From the NCBI RefSeq assembly GCF_000367345.1, contig NZ_BARE01000016.1, forward strand, positions 124,001-188,000: a stretch of DNA of 64,000 nucleotides, read 5' to 3'. How positions within the stretch are numbered: the stretch's first letter is position 1; the number at the start of each line of letters is the position of its first letter. The notes beneath the pieces are model-generated. The model was given only the letters and a program-made list of their open reading frames with translations, was not told the DNA's origin and ran no database searches. Both the position numbers and the translations under genes were made by a program. Positions 6,967 to 16,841 of the stretch are shown here, piece by piece. This stretch comes from Sphingobium xenophagum NBRC 107872 (GTDB lineage Bacteria > Pseudomonadota > Alphaproteobacteria > Sphingomonadales > Sphingomonadaceae).

Positions 6967-9575
6967 TGAGGCAGGCGATCCGCACCACCTGCGCCTATTG
7001 CGGCGTCGGCTGCGGCATCGCGGCGACGCCGACCGGCGGCCGCGCCGTAACGATCAGGGGGGATGAGGCGCATCCGGCCAATGGCGGCAAGCTCTGTTCC
7101 AAGGGCACCCATCTGGGCGAGACGGTCGGCCTTGAAGGCCGCCTGCTCCATCCGATGATCGGCGACCGGCGGGCCAGTTGGGACAAGGCGCTGGATCTGG
7201 TCGCCAAGCGGTTCCGCGACACGATCGCCAGGCATGGGCCGGACAGCGTCGCCTTCTATGTCTCCGGCCAGATACTGACCGAAGATTATTATGTCGCCAA
7301 CAAGCTGATGAAGGGCTTTATCGGATCGGCCAATATCGACACCAACAGCCGGTTGTGCATGTCGAGCGCGGTGGCGGGACACAACCGAGCCTTCGGCGAA
7401 GATGTGGTGCCCGCCAGCTATGATGATCTGGACAAAGCCGACCTGATCGTCCTCATCGGGTCCAACACCGCCTGGTGCCACCCGATCGTCTATCAGCGGA
7501 TACAGGCCGCCCGCGCCGCGCGCGGGACGAAACTGGTGGTGATAGACCCACGCCGCACCGAAAGCTGCGAGGGCGCGGACCTGCATCTGGCGTTGAGGCC
7601 CGGCAGCGATGTCGCGCTGATGAACGGGCTGCTGGCCTGGATGGATCAGGCAAAGCTGATTGACGTGGACTTTCTGCGCGACAGCGTCAGCGCGCCCAAC
7701 GGTTTCTGGGATCATATTCGCACCGGCCATGACCTGTGGACCACGGCGAAAGCCTGTGACCTCTCGCCTGCGCTGCTCCAGCAATTTTATGAGCTGTTCG
7801 CCGCGACGCCGCGCACCGTTACCCTGTTCAGCCAGGGGATCAACCAGTCGATCCGCGGCACGGATCAGGTAAATGCGATCATCAACGTCCATCTCGCCAC
7901 CGGTCGTATCGGCAAGCCGGGCGCGACGCCTTTCTCTATCACCGGTCAGCCCAACGCCATGGGCGGGCGCGAAGTTGGGGGACTTGCCTCGACAATAGCC
8001 GCGCATATGGATTTCGCACCGGACAATGTTGCGCGGGTCGGGCGTTTCTGGGCTGCGCCGACCATGGCGACCAAGCCGGGGCTTAAGGCCGTCGACATGT
8101 TCCGCGCCATCAACGAAGGCCGGATCAAGGCTTTGTGGGTGATGGCGACCAATCCTGCCGTGTCGATGCCCGACGCCAATCGCGTCCGCGAATCGCTGGA
8201 AACGGTGCCGTTCCTGGTCGTGTCGGACGTGATGGCCACCACCGATACCGCTGTCCACGCCCATGTCCGCCTGCCTGCTGCGGCCTGGGGTGAAAAGGAT
8301 GGCACTGTCACCAATTCCGACCGTACGATCAGCCGCCAGCGCGCGCTGATGCCGCTGCCCGGCGAGGTCATGCCCGATTGGTGGATCGTGACGCAGGTTG
8401 CCCGCCGGATGGGCTGGCGCAACGCCTTCGCCTATGATCGTCCTGCCGAAATCTGGCGCGAACATGCCCGGCTGACCGCCTATCAGAATGATGGCGCGCG
8501 GCTGCTGAACCTGCGGGCGCAAGCGACGATCGGCAATGACGCCTATGATGCGATGGAACCCTTCCGCTGGGGCGGCACGCCCTTTGCCGACGGGCGCTTT
8601 TCGACCCCCGACGGCAAGGCGCGGCTGGTGCTGGTGACGCAAATGGACCTGCAGGGTCCACTTAGGGACTGGCCGATGACGCTCAACACCGGGCGCTACC
8701 GCGATCAGTGGCACAGCATGACCCGCACGGGCCTAAGCCCCAAACTTGCGCGACACCGGGAAGAACCGTTGGTCGAAATCCATGCAGACGATGCCGCTCG
8801 GCTGGGCATCGCCGATGGTGATCTGGCCCGCGTATCGACGCCGCAGGGGGAAAGTCTGTTCCGCGCGCGGATCAGCGATGGCCAGCGCCCCGGCGAAGTC
8901 TTTACGCCGATCCACTGGACCGACCAGCAATCGAGCGGCGGTCGCACCGGCCTGCTGCCGCGCCCCTTGGTCGATCCCCATTCGGGCCAGCCGGGGTTCA
9001 AATCCACCCCCGTCCGGGTCGAAAGGCTCGTCACCGAATGGAAGGGATTTCTGATCCTGCGCGGGGCCGAACCCGTCCGCGTGCCATGCCTATGGGCGAC
9101 GCGCATCACCGTGCCGGGCGGCGCGCTCTACGAAGTGGCGGGCAATGGCGATCCGGCACGGCTGGAAGCCTGCCTGCCCAAGGGTGACCGGGTCGAGGCG
9201 ATCGATCGGGCGCGCGGCACCCGCCGCGTCGCGATCATCCGCGACGGCAGGCTGGCGGGCGTACTGATCGTCACCCGTAACGGCATATTGCCCAGCCGCG
9301 ACTGGCTGATCGGCCAACTCGCGGTCGAGGGAGTCGGTGCATCGGTGCTGGCGGCGCGCGGGCCGGGGAACCAGCCCGACAAGGGAGCCATCATCTGTGT
9401 CTGTTTCGACATTGGCCTGAACATGATCGTCACGGCCATTCGTGAACAGGGTCTGGTTGATGTGTCCGCGATCGGCGCAGCTTTGGGGGCAGGAACCAAT
9501 TGCGGATCATGCCGCCCCGCGCTGGCCAGCATATTGGCGCAGGCACAACAGGAGACGCTCCATGCAGCCGAATGA
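6966..9575 (+). CDS. nasA: Assimilatory nitrate reductase, molybdopterin catalytic subunit
   Basis: The 869-residue protein begins with the [4Fe-4S] motif C-x2-C-x3-C (CAYCGVGC) with the fourth cysteine in KLCSKG. The Mo-bis-MGD oxidoreductase domains and a molydopterin dinucleotide-binding domain follow. A C-terminal BFD-like [2Fe-2S] domain has ICVCFD near residue 805 and NCGSCRP near residue 847. That extra domain is usual in cytoplasmic NasA enzymes and takes part in electron delivery. The enzyme reduces nitrate to nitrite for NirBD. The start at 6966 overlaps the nirD stop by one base. No separate NasB-type reductase gene lies in the window, so the electron donor is either encoded elsewhere or shared with NirB. 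Confidence 0.93.
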   Translation: MRQAIRTTCAYCGVGCGIAATPTGGRAVTIRGDEAHPANGGKLCSKGTHLGETVGLEGRLLHPMIGDRRASWDKALDLVAKRFRDTIARHGPDSVAFYVSGQILTEDYYVANKLMKGFIGSANIDTNSRLCMSSAVAGHNRAFGEDVVPASYDDLDKADLIVLIGSNTAWCHPIVYQRIQAARAARGTKLVVIDPRRTESCEGADLHLALRPGSDVALMNGLLAWMDQAKLIDVDFLRDSVSAPNGFWDHIRTGHDLWTTAKACDLSPALLQQFYELFAATPRTVTLFSQGINQSIRGTDQVNAIINVHLATGRIGKPGATPFSITGQPNAMGGREVGGLASTIAAHMDFAPDNVARVGRFWAAPTMATKPGLKAVDMFRAINEGRIKALWVMATNPAVSMPDANRVRESLETVPFLVVSDVMATTDTAVHAHVRLPAAAWGEKDGTVTNSDRTISRQRALMPLPGEVMPDWWIVTQVARRMGWRNAFAYDRPAEIWREHARLTAYQNDGARLLNLRAQATIGNDAYDAMEPFRWGGTPFADGRFSTPDGKARLVLVTQMDLQGPLRDWPMTLNTGRYRDQWHSMTRTGLSPKLARHREEPLVEIHADDAARLGIADGDLARVSTPQGESLFRARISDGQRPGEVFTPIHWTDQQSSGGRTGLLPRPLVDPHSGQPGFKSTPVRVERLVTEWKGFLILRGAEPVRVPCLWATRITVPGGALYEVAGNGDPARLEACLPKGDRVEAIDRARGTRRVAIIRDGRLAGVLIVTRNGILPSRDWLIGQLAVEGVGASVLAARGPGNQPDKGAIICVCFDIGLNMIVTAIREQGLVDVSAIGAALGAGTNCGSCRPALASILAQAQQETLHAAE

Positions 9576-10353
9576 TTTGCCAGATTCCCCGATAGCGCCC
9601 GGACAGGTGTGGCTAGTGGGGGCGGGGCCTGGCGATCCAGACCTCCTGACCCGCAAGGCCGAACGGCTGATCGCTGCTGCCGACATCGTCTTTTACGATG
9701 CACTGGTAGGGCCGGGGGTGCTTGGCCTGATCCCGCCAGGCGTGGAACGGGTGGGTGTCGGCAAGCGGTCGGGCCGCCACAGCAAAGCACAGGAAAGCAT
9801 CAACCACCTCCTGCTCGCGGCGGCGAAGGCGGGGCGGCGCGTGGTCCGACTGAAGGGCGGCGATCCGTCCATCTTTGGCCGCTCGGCTGAGGAAATGGCG
9901 CATCTGGGCCGTGAAGGCATCCCCGTCCACATCTGCCCCGGCATCACCACGGCGAGCGCAGCGGCAGCGAGCGGCCATATGTCACTCACGCTGCGCGGCG
10001 TCGCGCGCGGGCTGACGCTGGTGACCGCCCATGTAATGGCTGGCGAGCCGCTCGCGCTTGACTGGCCGGCGCTTGCGAGCAGTGGGACGCTTGGCATCTA
10101 TATGGGCCGCGCGGCGGCGAGCGAGATCAGCCGTAATCTGATCGATGCGGGGCGGCACCCTGACACGCCGGTCATGGTCGCGGTCAACGTCTCCCTGCCG
10201 ACCGAGCGACTCATCCGGGGCAAACTCTCCGCGCTCGCCTTCCTGGTTCAGGCCGTCAGCGACAGGGAGCCAACCCTGTTGTTGATAGGCGAGGCGGTCG
10301 TGGATCATGGCCGCGCCGAAGCACAGGGCAATCGCGCCCTGCTACCCGCCTGA
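9562..10353 (+). CDS. cobA: Uroporphyrinogen-III C-methyltransferase (siroheme synthesis)
   Basis: A 263-residue SUMT, the length of a stand-alone enzyme without the CysG oxidase/chelatase half. The SAM-binding motif GAGPGDPDLLT and the segment RLKGGDPSIFGR are clear. It methylates uroporphyrinogen III to precorrin-2, the first step to siroheme, the cofactor of NirB, which explains its place as last gene of the operon. The ATG at 9562 follows AGGAGA (9550-9555) and overlaps the end of nasA by 14 bases, indicating translational coupling. The remaining siroheme steps must be encoded elsewhere. Confidence 0.92.
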   Translation: MQPNDLPDSPIAPGQVWLVGAGPGDPDLLTRKAERLIAAADIVFYDALVGPGVLGLIPPGVERVGVGKRSGRHSKAQESINHLLLAAAKAGRRVVRLKGGDPSIFGRSAEEMAHLGREGIPVHICPGITTASAAAASGHMSLTLRGVARGLTLVTAHVMAGEPLALDWPALASSGTLGIYMGRAAASEISRNLIDAGRHPDTPVMVAVNVSLPTERLIRGKLSALAFLVQAVSDREPTLLLIGEAVVDHGRAEAQGNRALLPA

Positions 10354-10445
10354 CGACTTATCACAAGGGGCTGGTACGATCCCGCGTGCGGACGACCTGT
10401 TCCGGTGGCGGTTTGGCGTGGCTGAGACTGTTTGAGTGCCGCGCC

Positions 10446-11861
10446 TTAGTCCACCGGATATGGCGCGGCTGAGCTACGGTTTTCGTCCACCGTCACGGGG
10501 CGACCAATTGGTGGGAAAGCGCGTTGCAGGCAGTTTGGCCGCTCGCAGACCTTGCAACCGGCCCCGATTTGCGTCGCCATGGCGGGATCGGCAAGGTCCA
10601 GCCCGCGCGCGTAGATCAGACGGGAGGCATGGCGAATATCGCAGCCAAGGCCGACAGCGAAAGTCTTGCTCGGCTCTGTGTAACCCGCGTTGCCGCTGCC
10701 CACCGTGCGGGCCACCCATAGATAGGTGCGCCCGTCCGGCATCTGCGCCACTTGGGTCAGCACTCGACCGGGTTGTGCGAAAGCTTCATAGACGTTCCAC
10801 AGCGGGCAGGTGCCGCCCACGCGGGAAAAGTGAAAATCGGTAGCGGACTGCCGTTTCGAGATATTCCCTGCCCGGTCAACCCGGATGAAAAAGAATGGCA
10901 CGCCGCGTGCCTGCGTGCGCTGCAGCGTGGAAAGGCGGTGGCAAACCGTTTCGAAGCCGACACCGAAGCGGCGGCCGAGCTTCTCGATGTCGTAGGCCTC
11001 CTGTTCCGCCGCCGCCAGAAAAGGGCCGTAAGGCAGAATGAGCGCACCTGCGAAATAGTTGGCAAGGCCGATCCGCGCCAGCCTGCGCGCTTCCTCTCCA
11101 GTCAGAACCGGATCATTTGCCAATCGGTCGATCTCTTGGCCCAGTTCCAGGAAGCCCAATTGCGTGGCCATCTGGAAGGTCTGCTGGCCCGTATTCAGAT
11201 TGGCCGAAACATGGAGCGTGCGGGTCAACGGATCGTAGCGACGCTGCGTCCAGTTGTTCTCAGCATCGCTGTCGTCACACAGGACGTGTACGCCATGGCG
11301 CTCCTTGAGCCACGCGATCACGCCGTTATGAATGGTTCGCGGTGTCAAACCGGCTTGCAGGTAAAGCCGTTCGGCCGCTTCATCCAGCGGTTCGACGTGA
11401 TTGTGGCGAGCGTAAAAGAAATCGCGCACCTGTTCGAAAGGCATGCGCGGCGGGCCGCCGGCGACCCATTCGTCCCCTAGCTGCGCAGCCATCGCCTCGG
11501 ACCGTTCCGAGGCTTCGCGATAGCGCCGATGCAGCGATATGAGCGTGCGACCAACAGCGGGCATGTTCATCGCCAGTTCGCGCACTTCGGCCAGCGAGAT
11601 TGTATCCGACCCATCCGACAGGGCGTCGCGCAGGTCGGTAATGAGCCGCGCTTCCTCGTCGTCGGAGAAGAGCTGGACATCGATACCGAATACGGCGTTG
11701 ATCTTCACCAGCACCGGCACGGTCAGCGGCCGCTGATTCTGTTCCAGTTGGTTGAGATAACTGGCTGATATACCGAGCGCTTGTGCCAGTTCGATCTGCT
11801 TGAGCTTCTTTTCCTCCCGCAGCCGCCGCAATCGCACGCCCATAAAGGCCTTGCGCATCAA
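10446..11861 (-). CDS. ScfR/RamB/PccR-type regulator of short-chain acyl-CoA metabolism
   Basis: The 471-residue protein has an N-terminal XRE-type helix-turn-helix (about residues 10-65), a middle IrrE/ImmA-like domain and a C-terminal DUF2083-type domain with conserved cysteines (GCKVCERPNC near residue 440, and GGTCPLW). Members of this family (RamB, mycobacterial PrpR, PccR of Rhodobacter) control glyoxylate, methylcitrate or propionyl-CoA genes, and an iron-sulfur cluster has been reported for mycobacterial PrpR. It is the last gene of the methylcitrate cluster, 106 bp after acnA. That gap holds two copies of TTTGCGAA/TTCGCAAA, suggesting autoregulation. Whether it activates or represses cannot be told from sequence. 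Confidence 0.85.
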   Translation of the reverse strand: MMRKAFMGVRLRRLREEKKLKQIELAQALGISASYLNQLEQNQRPLTVPVLVKINAVFGIDVQLFSDDEEARLITDLRDALSDGSDTISLAEVRELAMNMPAVGRTLISLHRRYREASERSEAMAAQLGDEWVAGGPPRMPFEQVRDFFYARHNHVEPLDEAAERLYLQAGLTPRTIHNGVIAWLKERHGVHVLCDDSDAENNWTQRRYDPLTRTLHVSANLNTGQQTFQMATQLGFLELGQEIDRLANDPVLTGEEARRLARIGLANYFAGALILPYGPFLAAAEQEAYDIEKLGRRFGVGFETVCHRLSTLQRTQARGVPFFFIRVDRAGNISKRQSATDFHFSRVGGTCPLWNVYEAFAQPGRVLTQVAQMPDGRTYLWVARTVGSGNAGYTEPSKTFAVGLGCDIRHASRLIYARGLDLADPAMATQIGAGCKVCERPNCLQRAFPPIGRPVTVDENRSSAAPYPVD

Positions 11862-11870
11862 TCTGTCGCT

Positions 11871-11964
11871 CTTCGCATTATTCGCAAATTCTCAGGCCCC
11901 GATCTCGTTATCGTTGAATATCAGCGCATTTTTGCATTAGCCGCAATCTGAAATGTTTGCGAAA
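11871..11964. promoter_or_regulatory. Putative binding sites of the ScfR-type regulator, upstream of its own gene
   Basis: TTCGCAAA at 11881-11888 and its exact reverse complement TTTGCGAA at 11956-11963 flank weaker variants (TTCGCA at 11872, TTTGCA at 11931, CCGCAA at 11941). PccR and RamB are known to bind TTTGCAAA-like octamers. The same octamer occurs ahead of acnD at 21093-21100. Confidence 0.55.
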
Positions 11965-11967
11965 GGC

Positions 11968-14646
11968 TCAGGCCGCGAGATTGCGCAGCACGTAAGGCAG
12001 GATGCCACCATTCAGGTAGTAGGCCAGCTCTTCGGTCGTATCGATGCAGCAGAGCGTCTTGAAGCTGAAGCGTAGGCCATCCGCCCATTCCCCTTCGACC
12101 GTCACGATTTGGCGCGGCTGCAGTCCGGCGAGGCCGGTAATGGTAAATCGCTCGTCACCACGTAGGAAGAAACGATTGCGGGTCATCCCATCGGTAAACT
12201 GTAGCGGCAGGACGCCCATGCCGACAAGGTTGGAGCGGTGAATGCGTTCGAAGCTCTCGGCGATGACCGCGCGAATTCCAAGTAGCGCAGTTCCTTTCGC
12301 AGCCCAGTCGCGGGATGAGCCAGTGCCATATTCCTTGCCAGCCATAACGATCAGGGGCGTCCCGGCCGCCTTGTGCCGCATGGCAGCCTCATAAATCGGC
12401 AGGCTATCGCCGTTCAACATCGTGTCGCCACCCTCGATACCGCCCATCATTTCGTTGCGGATGCGGATATTGGCGAAGGTACCGCGCATCATGACCTCAT
12501 GGTTTCCGCGACGGCAGCCATAGCTGTTGAAATCTGCAGGAAGTACTTGCTGCTCCTGCAACCATTGGCCTGCGGGGGAGGAAGCTTTGATCGATCCTGC
12601 CGGTGAGATATGATCTGTGGTGATCGAATCCCCAAAGATGGCGAGGCACCGCGCCGCGATGATATCGGTCACCGGCGCAGGCTGACGATCCTGGTCTTCG
12701 AAGAAGGGCGGTTCCGCGATGTAGGTGGAGGACGTCGGCCATTCATATGTAGCGCCTTTCTTGACCGCCAGCGCCCTCCAGCGCGCGTCGCCTTCGTAAA
12801 CATCGGCATAGCGGGCGGCGAACATCTCAGGATCGATCGAAGTGGCGATAGTGGCGGCGATTTCGGCGTTGGACGGCCAGACGTCGCGCAGATATACTGG
12901 CTGTCCGTCCCTGCCATTGCCGAGCGGTTCGGTGCTAATGTCGCGCGACACGCTACCCAGCAGGGCGTAGGCGACTACCAGCGGCGGCGAGGCCAGATAG
13001 TTGGCGCGAACATCGGGTGAAATACGGCCTTCAAAGTTGCGATTGCCCGATAGCACGGCCGCAGTGACAAGGCCGTTCCGGTTGATCGCCTCGCTGATCG
13101 ACGTTTCCAGCGAACCGGAATTGCCAATGCATGTCATGCAACCATAGCCGGTCAGCGCGAAGCCCAGCGCATCAAGGTCTTCCTGAAGGCCGGAGCGGAC
13201 AAGATAATCGGTCACCACCTTGCTGCCGGGGGAGAGCGTCGCACGCACCCAGGGTTTGGGCACCAGACCCAGCGCCCGTGCCTTGCGAGCGACCAGACCT
13301 GCCGCGACGAGTACCGAGGGATTGGAGGTGTTGGTGCAACTGGTGATCGCAGCGATGGCGATGTCACCATGGCCAAGCGTGAAGTCCGCGCCGTTAACGG
13401 GCACGCGCGCGTTCAGTTCGTCCGCCTTGCCGTAGGCGCCTGCCAGTTCGGTGCGCAGGCCTTGGGCTACATCCTTGAGCAGCACGCGATCCTGCGGACG
13501 GCGCGGGCCTGCAACAGATGGAAGCACCGAGGCCAGGTCAAGCTCCAGCAGATCGGTGAAAACGGGCTCCGGGCCGGCCGCATCGCGCCACATCCCCTGT
13601 GCCTTCGCATAGGCCTCGACTAGCGCTACCCGCCTTTCATCCCGCCCGGTTAGGCGCAGGTAGGCAATGGTCGCTTGATCAACCGGAAAGAAGCCGCACG
13701 TCGCGCCATATTCCGGGGCCATGTTGGCGATGGTCGCGCGATCCGCCAGCGGTAGGGCGTCGAGCCCGGCGCCACAAAACTCCACGAAACGCCCGACCAC
13801 CCCATGGGCGCGCAGCATCTGGGTGATGGTGAGCACCAGATCGGTCGCGGTCACGCCCTCGGTCAGCGCGCCTGTCAGGCGGAAGCCGACGACCTCGGGA
13901 ATGAGCATCGATACCGGCTGCCCCAGCATGGCGGCTTCGGCTTCTATCCCACCCACCCCCCAGCCCAGCACGCCAAGGCCGCCGACCATCGTAGTATGGC
14001 TGTCCGTGCCGACGCAGGTGTCGGGATAGGCGACCAGTGCAGCGCTTTCGTCCGCGCTGGTCCAGACAGTCTGGGCGATGTGCTCCAGGTTCACCTGATG
14101 GCAGATGCCGGTGCCCGGCGGCACGACCTTCAGATTGTCGAGCGTGGCCGCGCCCCATTTGAGGAATTCGTAGCGTTCGGCATTGCGTGCATATTCGATG
14201 GCGACATTGGCATCGAACGCATTTGCCGTGCTGGCCTCATCTGCCATGACGCTATGATCGATTACCAGGTGGATCGGTATCTGAGGATTGATCCGCGACG
14301 CATCGGCGCCCCACCGGTTCATGGTGTCGCGCATGGCGGCCAGATCGACGATGCACGGAACCCCGGTGAAGTCCTGCATCAGCACGCGGGCCGGACGGTA
14401 CTGGATCTCGCGCGTGGAGCGATAGTCCCGCTGCCATTCGACGAAGGCGCGGATGTCATCGACCGTGACCGAAGCGCCGTCCTCGAAGCGCAGGAGGTTT
14501 TCCAGCAGCACCTTGAGGCTGAAGGGAAGGCGGCTGATGTCGCCCAATCGCTCAGCTGCGCGGGGGAGGCTGTAATAAGCATAATCCTGCGCCTCGACGG
14601 TCAGGGTGGTGCGGGTGCCCAAGGTGTCGCGGCCTATGGCGGTCAT
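11968..14646 (-). CDS. acnA: Aconitate hydratase A
   Basis: The 892-residue enzyme has the normal AcnA length with cysteine ligands for [4Fe-4S] in AITSCTNTSNP and GYGCMTCIGNSG, and a swivelling C-terminal domain. It interconverts citrate and isocitrate. In the AcnD/PrpF version of the methylcitrate cycle a standard aconitase is also needed to hydrate 2-methyl-cis-aconitate to 2-methylisocitrate. Having it in the cluster, 105 bp downstream of prpB, would make the cluster self-sufficient for that step. It could equally be the main TCA-cycle aconitase of the cell; only a genome-wide look would tell. The start has AGGA eight bases upstream. Confidence 0.92.
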   Translation of the reverse strand: MTAIGRDTLGTRTTLTVEAQDYAYYSLPRAAERLGDISRLPFSLKVLLENLLRFEDGASVTVDDIRAFVEWQRDYRSTREIQYRPARVLMQDFTGVPCIVDLAAMRDTMNRWGADASRINPQIPIHLVIDHSVMADEASTANAFDANVAIEYARNAERYEFLKWGAATLDNLKVVPPGTGICHQVNLEHIAQTVWTSADESAALVAYPDTCVGTDSHTTMVGGLGVLGWGVGGIEAEAAMLGQPVSMLIPEVVGFRLTGALTEGVTATDLVLTITQMLRAHGVVGRFVEFCGAGLDALPLADRATIANMAPEYGATCGFFPVDQATIAYLRLTGRDERRVALVEAYAKAQGMWRDAAGPEPVFTDLLELDLASVLPSVAGPRRPQDRVLLKDVAQGLRTELAGAYGKADELNARVPVNGADFTLGHGDIAIAAITSCTNTSNPSVLVAAGLVARKARALGLVPKPWVRATLSPGSKVVTDYLVRSGLQEDLDALGFALTGYGCMTCIGNSGSLETSISEAINRNGLVTAAVLSGNRNFEGRISPDVRANYLASPPLVVAYALLGSVSRDISTEPLGNGRDGQPVYLRDVWPSNAEIAATIATSIDPEMFAARYADVYEGDARWRALAVKKGATYEWPTSSTYIAEPPFFEDQDRQPAPVTDIIAARCLAIFGDSITTDHISPAGSIKASSPAGQWLQEQQVLPADFNSYGCRRGNHEVMMRGTFANIRIRNEMMGGIEGGDTMLNGDSLPIYEAAMRHKAAGTPLIVMAGKEYGTGSSRDWAAKGTALLGIRAVIAESFERIHRSNLVGMGVLPLQFTDGMTRNRFFLRGDERFTITGLAGLQPRQIVTVEGEWADGLRFSFKTLCCIDTTEELAYYLNGGILPYVLRNLAA

Positions 14647-14751
14647 GGCGGAGGTCCTGTAATCTCGTGATTGGCACGCATGGAAACGACCTTCCGATCC
14701 ATCGAGATCGAAAGACCACCCTCACGCAGGGATACTGGAAAGCAGAAGCGT

Positions 14752-15672
14752 CTAGTCCTGCGGGACCGCTTCGGGCACGATCGTCTTCACGATCGACGCG
14801 TCGAGTTCTTCGTAAGCATGGAGGCCGATCGTCTCGTAAAGCTCGGCGCGGGTCTGCATGGCATCGACCATGGCATGGGCGCCGCCGTCCCGTGCAATCG
14901 CGGCATAGAGCAGGCTCTGCGCCTTGTTGGCGACACGAAGCGAGGAGACGGGCCAGATGACCATCTTGTAGCCCATCGCCTCGAACTCATCGGCGGTGTA
15001 GAATGGGGTCTTGCCGAACTCGGTCATGTTGGCGAGGAGCGGTGTGTTTGGGAGGGCTGCGGCGAACTTTTCGAACATTTCGCGAGTGTTCAGTGCTTCG
15101 GGGAAGATCGCGTCGGCTCCGGCATCGACATAGAGCCTGGCGCGATCCACAGCGGCATCGAAGCCCTCGACCCCGGCGGCGTCGGTGCGCGCGACGATCA
15201 CGATGTCGCGGCTTGCCTTTTTCGCGGCGGCGACCTTGGTGGCCATGTCGACAGGGGAGACGAGTGCCTTGCCGTTGAGGTGTCCGCACTTTTTGGGCAG
15301 GATCTGGTCTTCCAGATGGACCGCCCCTGCGCCCGCCTCCTCAAAAGAGCGGACCATGTGCATGACATTAAGTGCTTCGCCATAGCCGGTATCCCCGTCC
15401 ACCAACAGCGGCAGCCCGGAAGAGCGCACAATCTGGCGAATGAAGAATGTCACCTCATCCACGGTGATAATGCCAAGGTCCGGCAGGCCCATAGAGGCGG
15501 TCATCGCCGCGCCGGACAGGTAAAGCCCGTCGAACCCGGCGTTGCGCGCCTGGATCGCGGCCTGGCCGTTGTGCGCGCCGGGCAGCCGATAGATGCCCGG
15601 ACGCGCCAGCGCGGCGCGGAAGCGCTTGCCGGCGGATTCGGTGGGAAGGTCGTCAGCGAGAAGATAGGGCAA
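14752..15672 (-). CDS. prpB: 2-methylisocitrate lyase
   Basis: A 306-residue member of the isocitrate lyase/PEP mutase superfamily, with the catalytic KKCGH motif (PKKCGHLNGK) and the metal-binding region LVDGDTGYG. It cleaves 2-methylisocitrate to pyruvate and succinate. I place the start at a TTG (15672) because it is seven bases after GAGGAG and the homologous N-terminus (PYLLADDL...) begins there; longer frames run into prpC. The prpC stop is 11 bp upstream, so the two are cotranscribed. Confidence 0.9.
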   Translation of the reverse strand: MPYLLADDLPTESAGKRFRAALARPGIYRLPGAHNGQAAIQARNAGFDGLYLSGAAMTASMGLPDLGIITVDEVTFFIRQIVRSSGLPLLVDGDTGYGEALNVMHMVRSFEEAGAGAVHLEDQILPKKCGHLNGKALVSPVDMATKVAAAKKASRDIVIVARTDAAGVEGFDAAVDRARLYVDAGADAIFPEALNTREMFEKFAAALPNTPLLANMTEFGKTPFYTADEFEAMGYKMVIWPVSSLRVANKAQSLLYAAIARDGGAHAMVDAMQTRAELYETIGLHAYEELDASIVKTIVPEAVPQD

Positions 15673-15683
15673 TGGGTGTCTCC

Positions 15684-16841
15684 TCAAGCCGCTTCGCTGC
15701 GCTGGGCGAGCGGCACGAAAGGCAGGTTTTCTGGGCCGGTATAGTTGGCCGATGGGCGGATGATCTTGTTGTCCACGCGCTGCTCGATCACATGCGCGGC
15801 CCAGCCCGACGTGCGGGCAATCACAAAAAGTGGGGTGAACATCGCGGTCGGCACGCCCATCAGATTGTAGGATACCGCCGAGAACCAGTCGAGATTGGGG
15901 AACATGGCCTTGGCGTCCCACATCACGCGCTCGATCCGTTCGGCGACGGCATATTGGCGCTGGGCGCCCGCCTCGTCCGCCAGCGCCTTGGCGACGCGCT
16001 TGATGACGACATTGCGCGGATCGGAAATCGTGTAGACCGGGTGGCCAAAGCCGATCACCACTTCCTTGGCCTCTACCCGGCGCCGAATGTCGGCTTCGGC
16101 CTCGTCAGGGGTCGCGTAGCGTTTCTGGATTTCGTAGGCGACTTCGTTGGCTCCCCCATGCTTTGGCCCGCGCAGCGCGCCGATGGCGCCTGCGATGCAG
16201 GAATACATGTCCGACCCGGTGCCGGCGATGACGCGCGCCGTGAAAGTGGAGGCGTTGAATTCATGTTCGGCATAGAGGATCAAAGAGGTGTGCATGGCGC
16301 GCACCCAGCGTGCCGGGGCAGGCCTGCCATGCAGCAGATGAAGGAAATGCCCACCGATGCTGTCGTCGTCGGTCTCTACCTCAATGCGGCGGCCATGGTG
16401 GGCAAAGTGATACCAATAGAGCAGGATGGAGCCGAGCGAGGCCATCAGCCGGTCGGCGACATCGCGCGCGTCGGGTTGGTTGTGGTCGTACGTTTCGGGC
16501 AGCACGCATCCCAGGGCAGAAACACCCGAGCGCATCACGTCCATCGGGTGCGCGGCAGCCGGAATAGCTTCGAGCGCTGATTTCACCGAATGGGGCAGCC
16601 CACGCAGACCCCTGAGCTTGGCCTTGTAGGCGGCCAGTTGCGGTGCAGTGGGCAATTCGCCATGGACCAGCAGGTGAGCAATTTCCTCGAATTCGGCCCC
16701 CTCGGCGAATTCCAGAATGTCGTAGCCGCGATAATGCAGATCGTTGCCGGTCTTGCCGACAGTGCACAAAGCGGTGTTGCCCGCGGCGACGCCCGAAAGC
16801 GCAACCGATTTCTTGGGTTTGAAGGCAGTTTCGGCGTTCAT
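15684..16841 (-). CDS. prpC: 2-methylcitrate synthase
   Basis: The 385-residue citrate-synthase-family enzyme carries the two catalytic histidine regions (KHGGANE and GFGHPVY) and the aspartate region ([14 protein letters not shown]). It condenses propionyl-CoA with oxaloacetate to 2-methylcitrate. The ATG at 16841 overlaps the stop of the small upstream gene (ATGA), which fixes the start and implies coupled translation. Position between acnD/prpF and prpB supports methylcitrate rather than citrate synthase. Confidence 0.92.
   Translation of the reverse strand: MNAETAFKPKKSVALSGVAAGNTALCTVGKTGNDLHYRGYDILEFAEGAEFEEIAHLLVHGELPTAPQLAAYKAKLRGLRGLPHSVKSALEAIPAAAHPMDVMRSGVSALGCVLPETYDHNQPDARDVADRLMASLGSILLYWYHFAHHGRRIEVETDDDSIGGHFLHLLHGRPAPARWVRAMHTSLILYAEHEFNASTFTARVIAGTGSDMYSCIAGAIGALRGPKHGGANEVAYEIQKRYATPDEAEADIRRRVEAKEVVIGFGHPVYTISDPRNVVIKRVAKALADEAGAQRQYAVAERIERVMWDAKAMFPNLDWFSAVSYNLMGVPTAMFTPLFVIARTSGWAAHVIEQRVDNKIIRPSANYTGPENLPFVPLAQRSEAA

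Noticed and set aside
15673..15921. Longer PrpB frame extending into prpC
   Set aside because: It would overlap prpC by over 230 bp; the TTG at 15672 with GAGGAG gives the family N-terminus.
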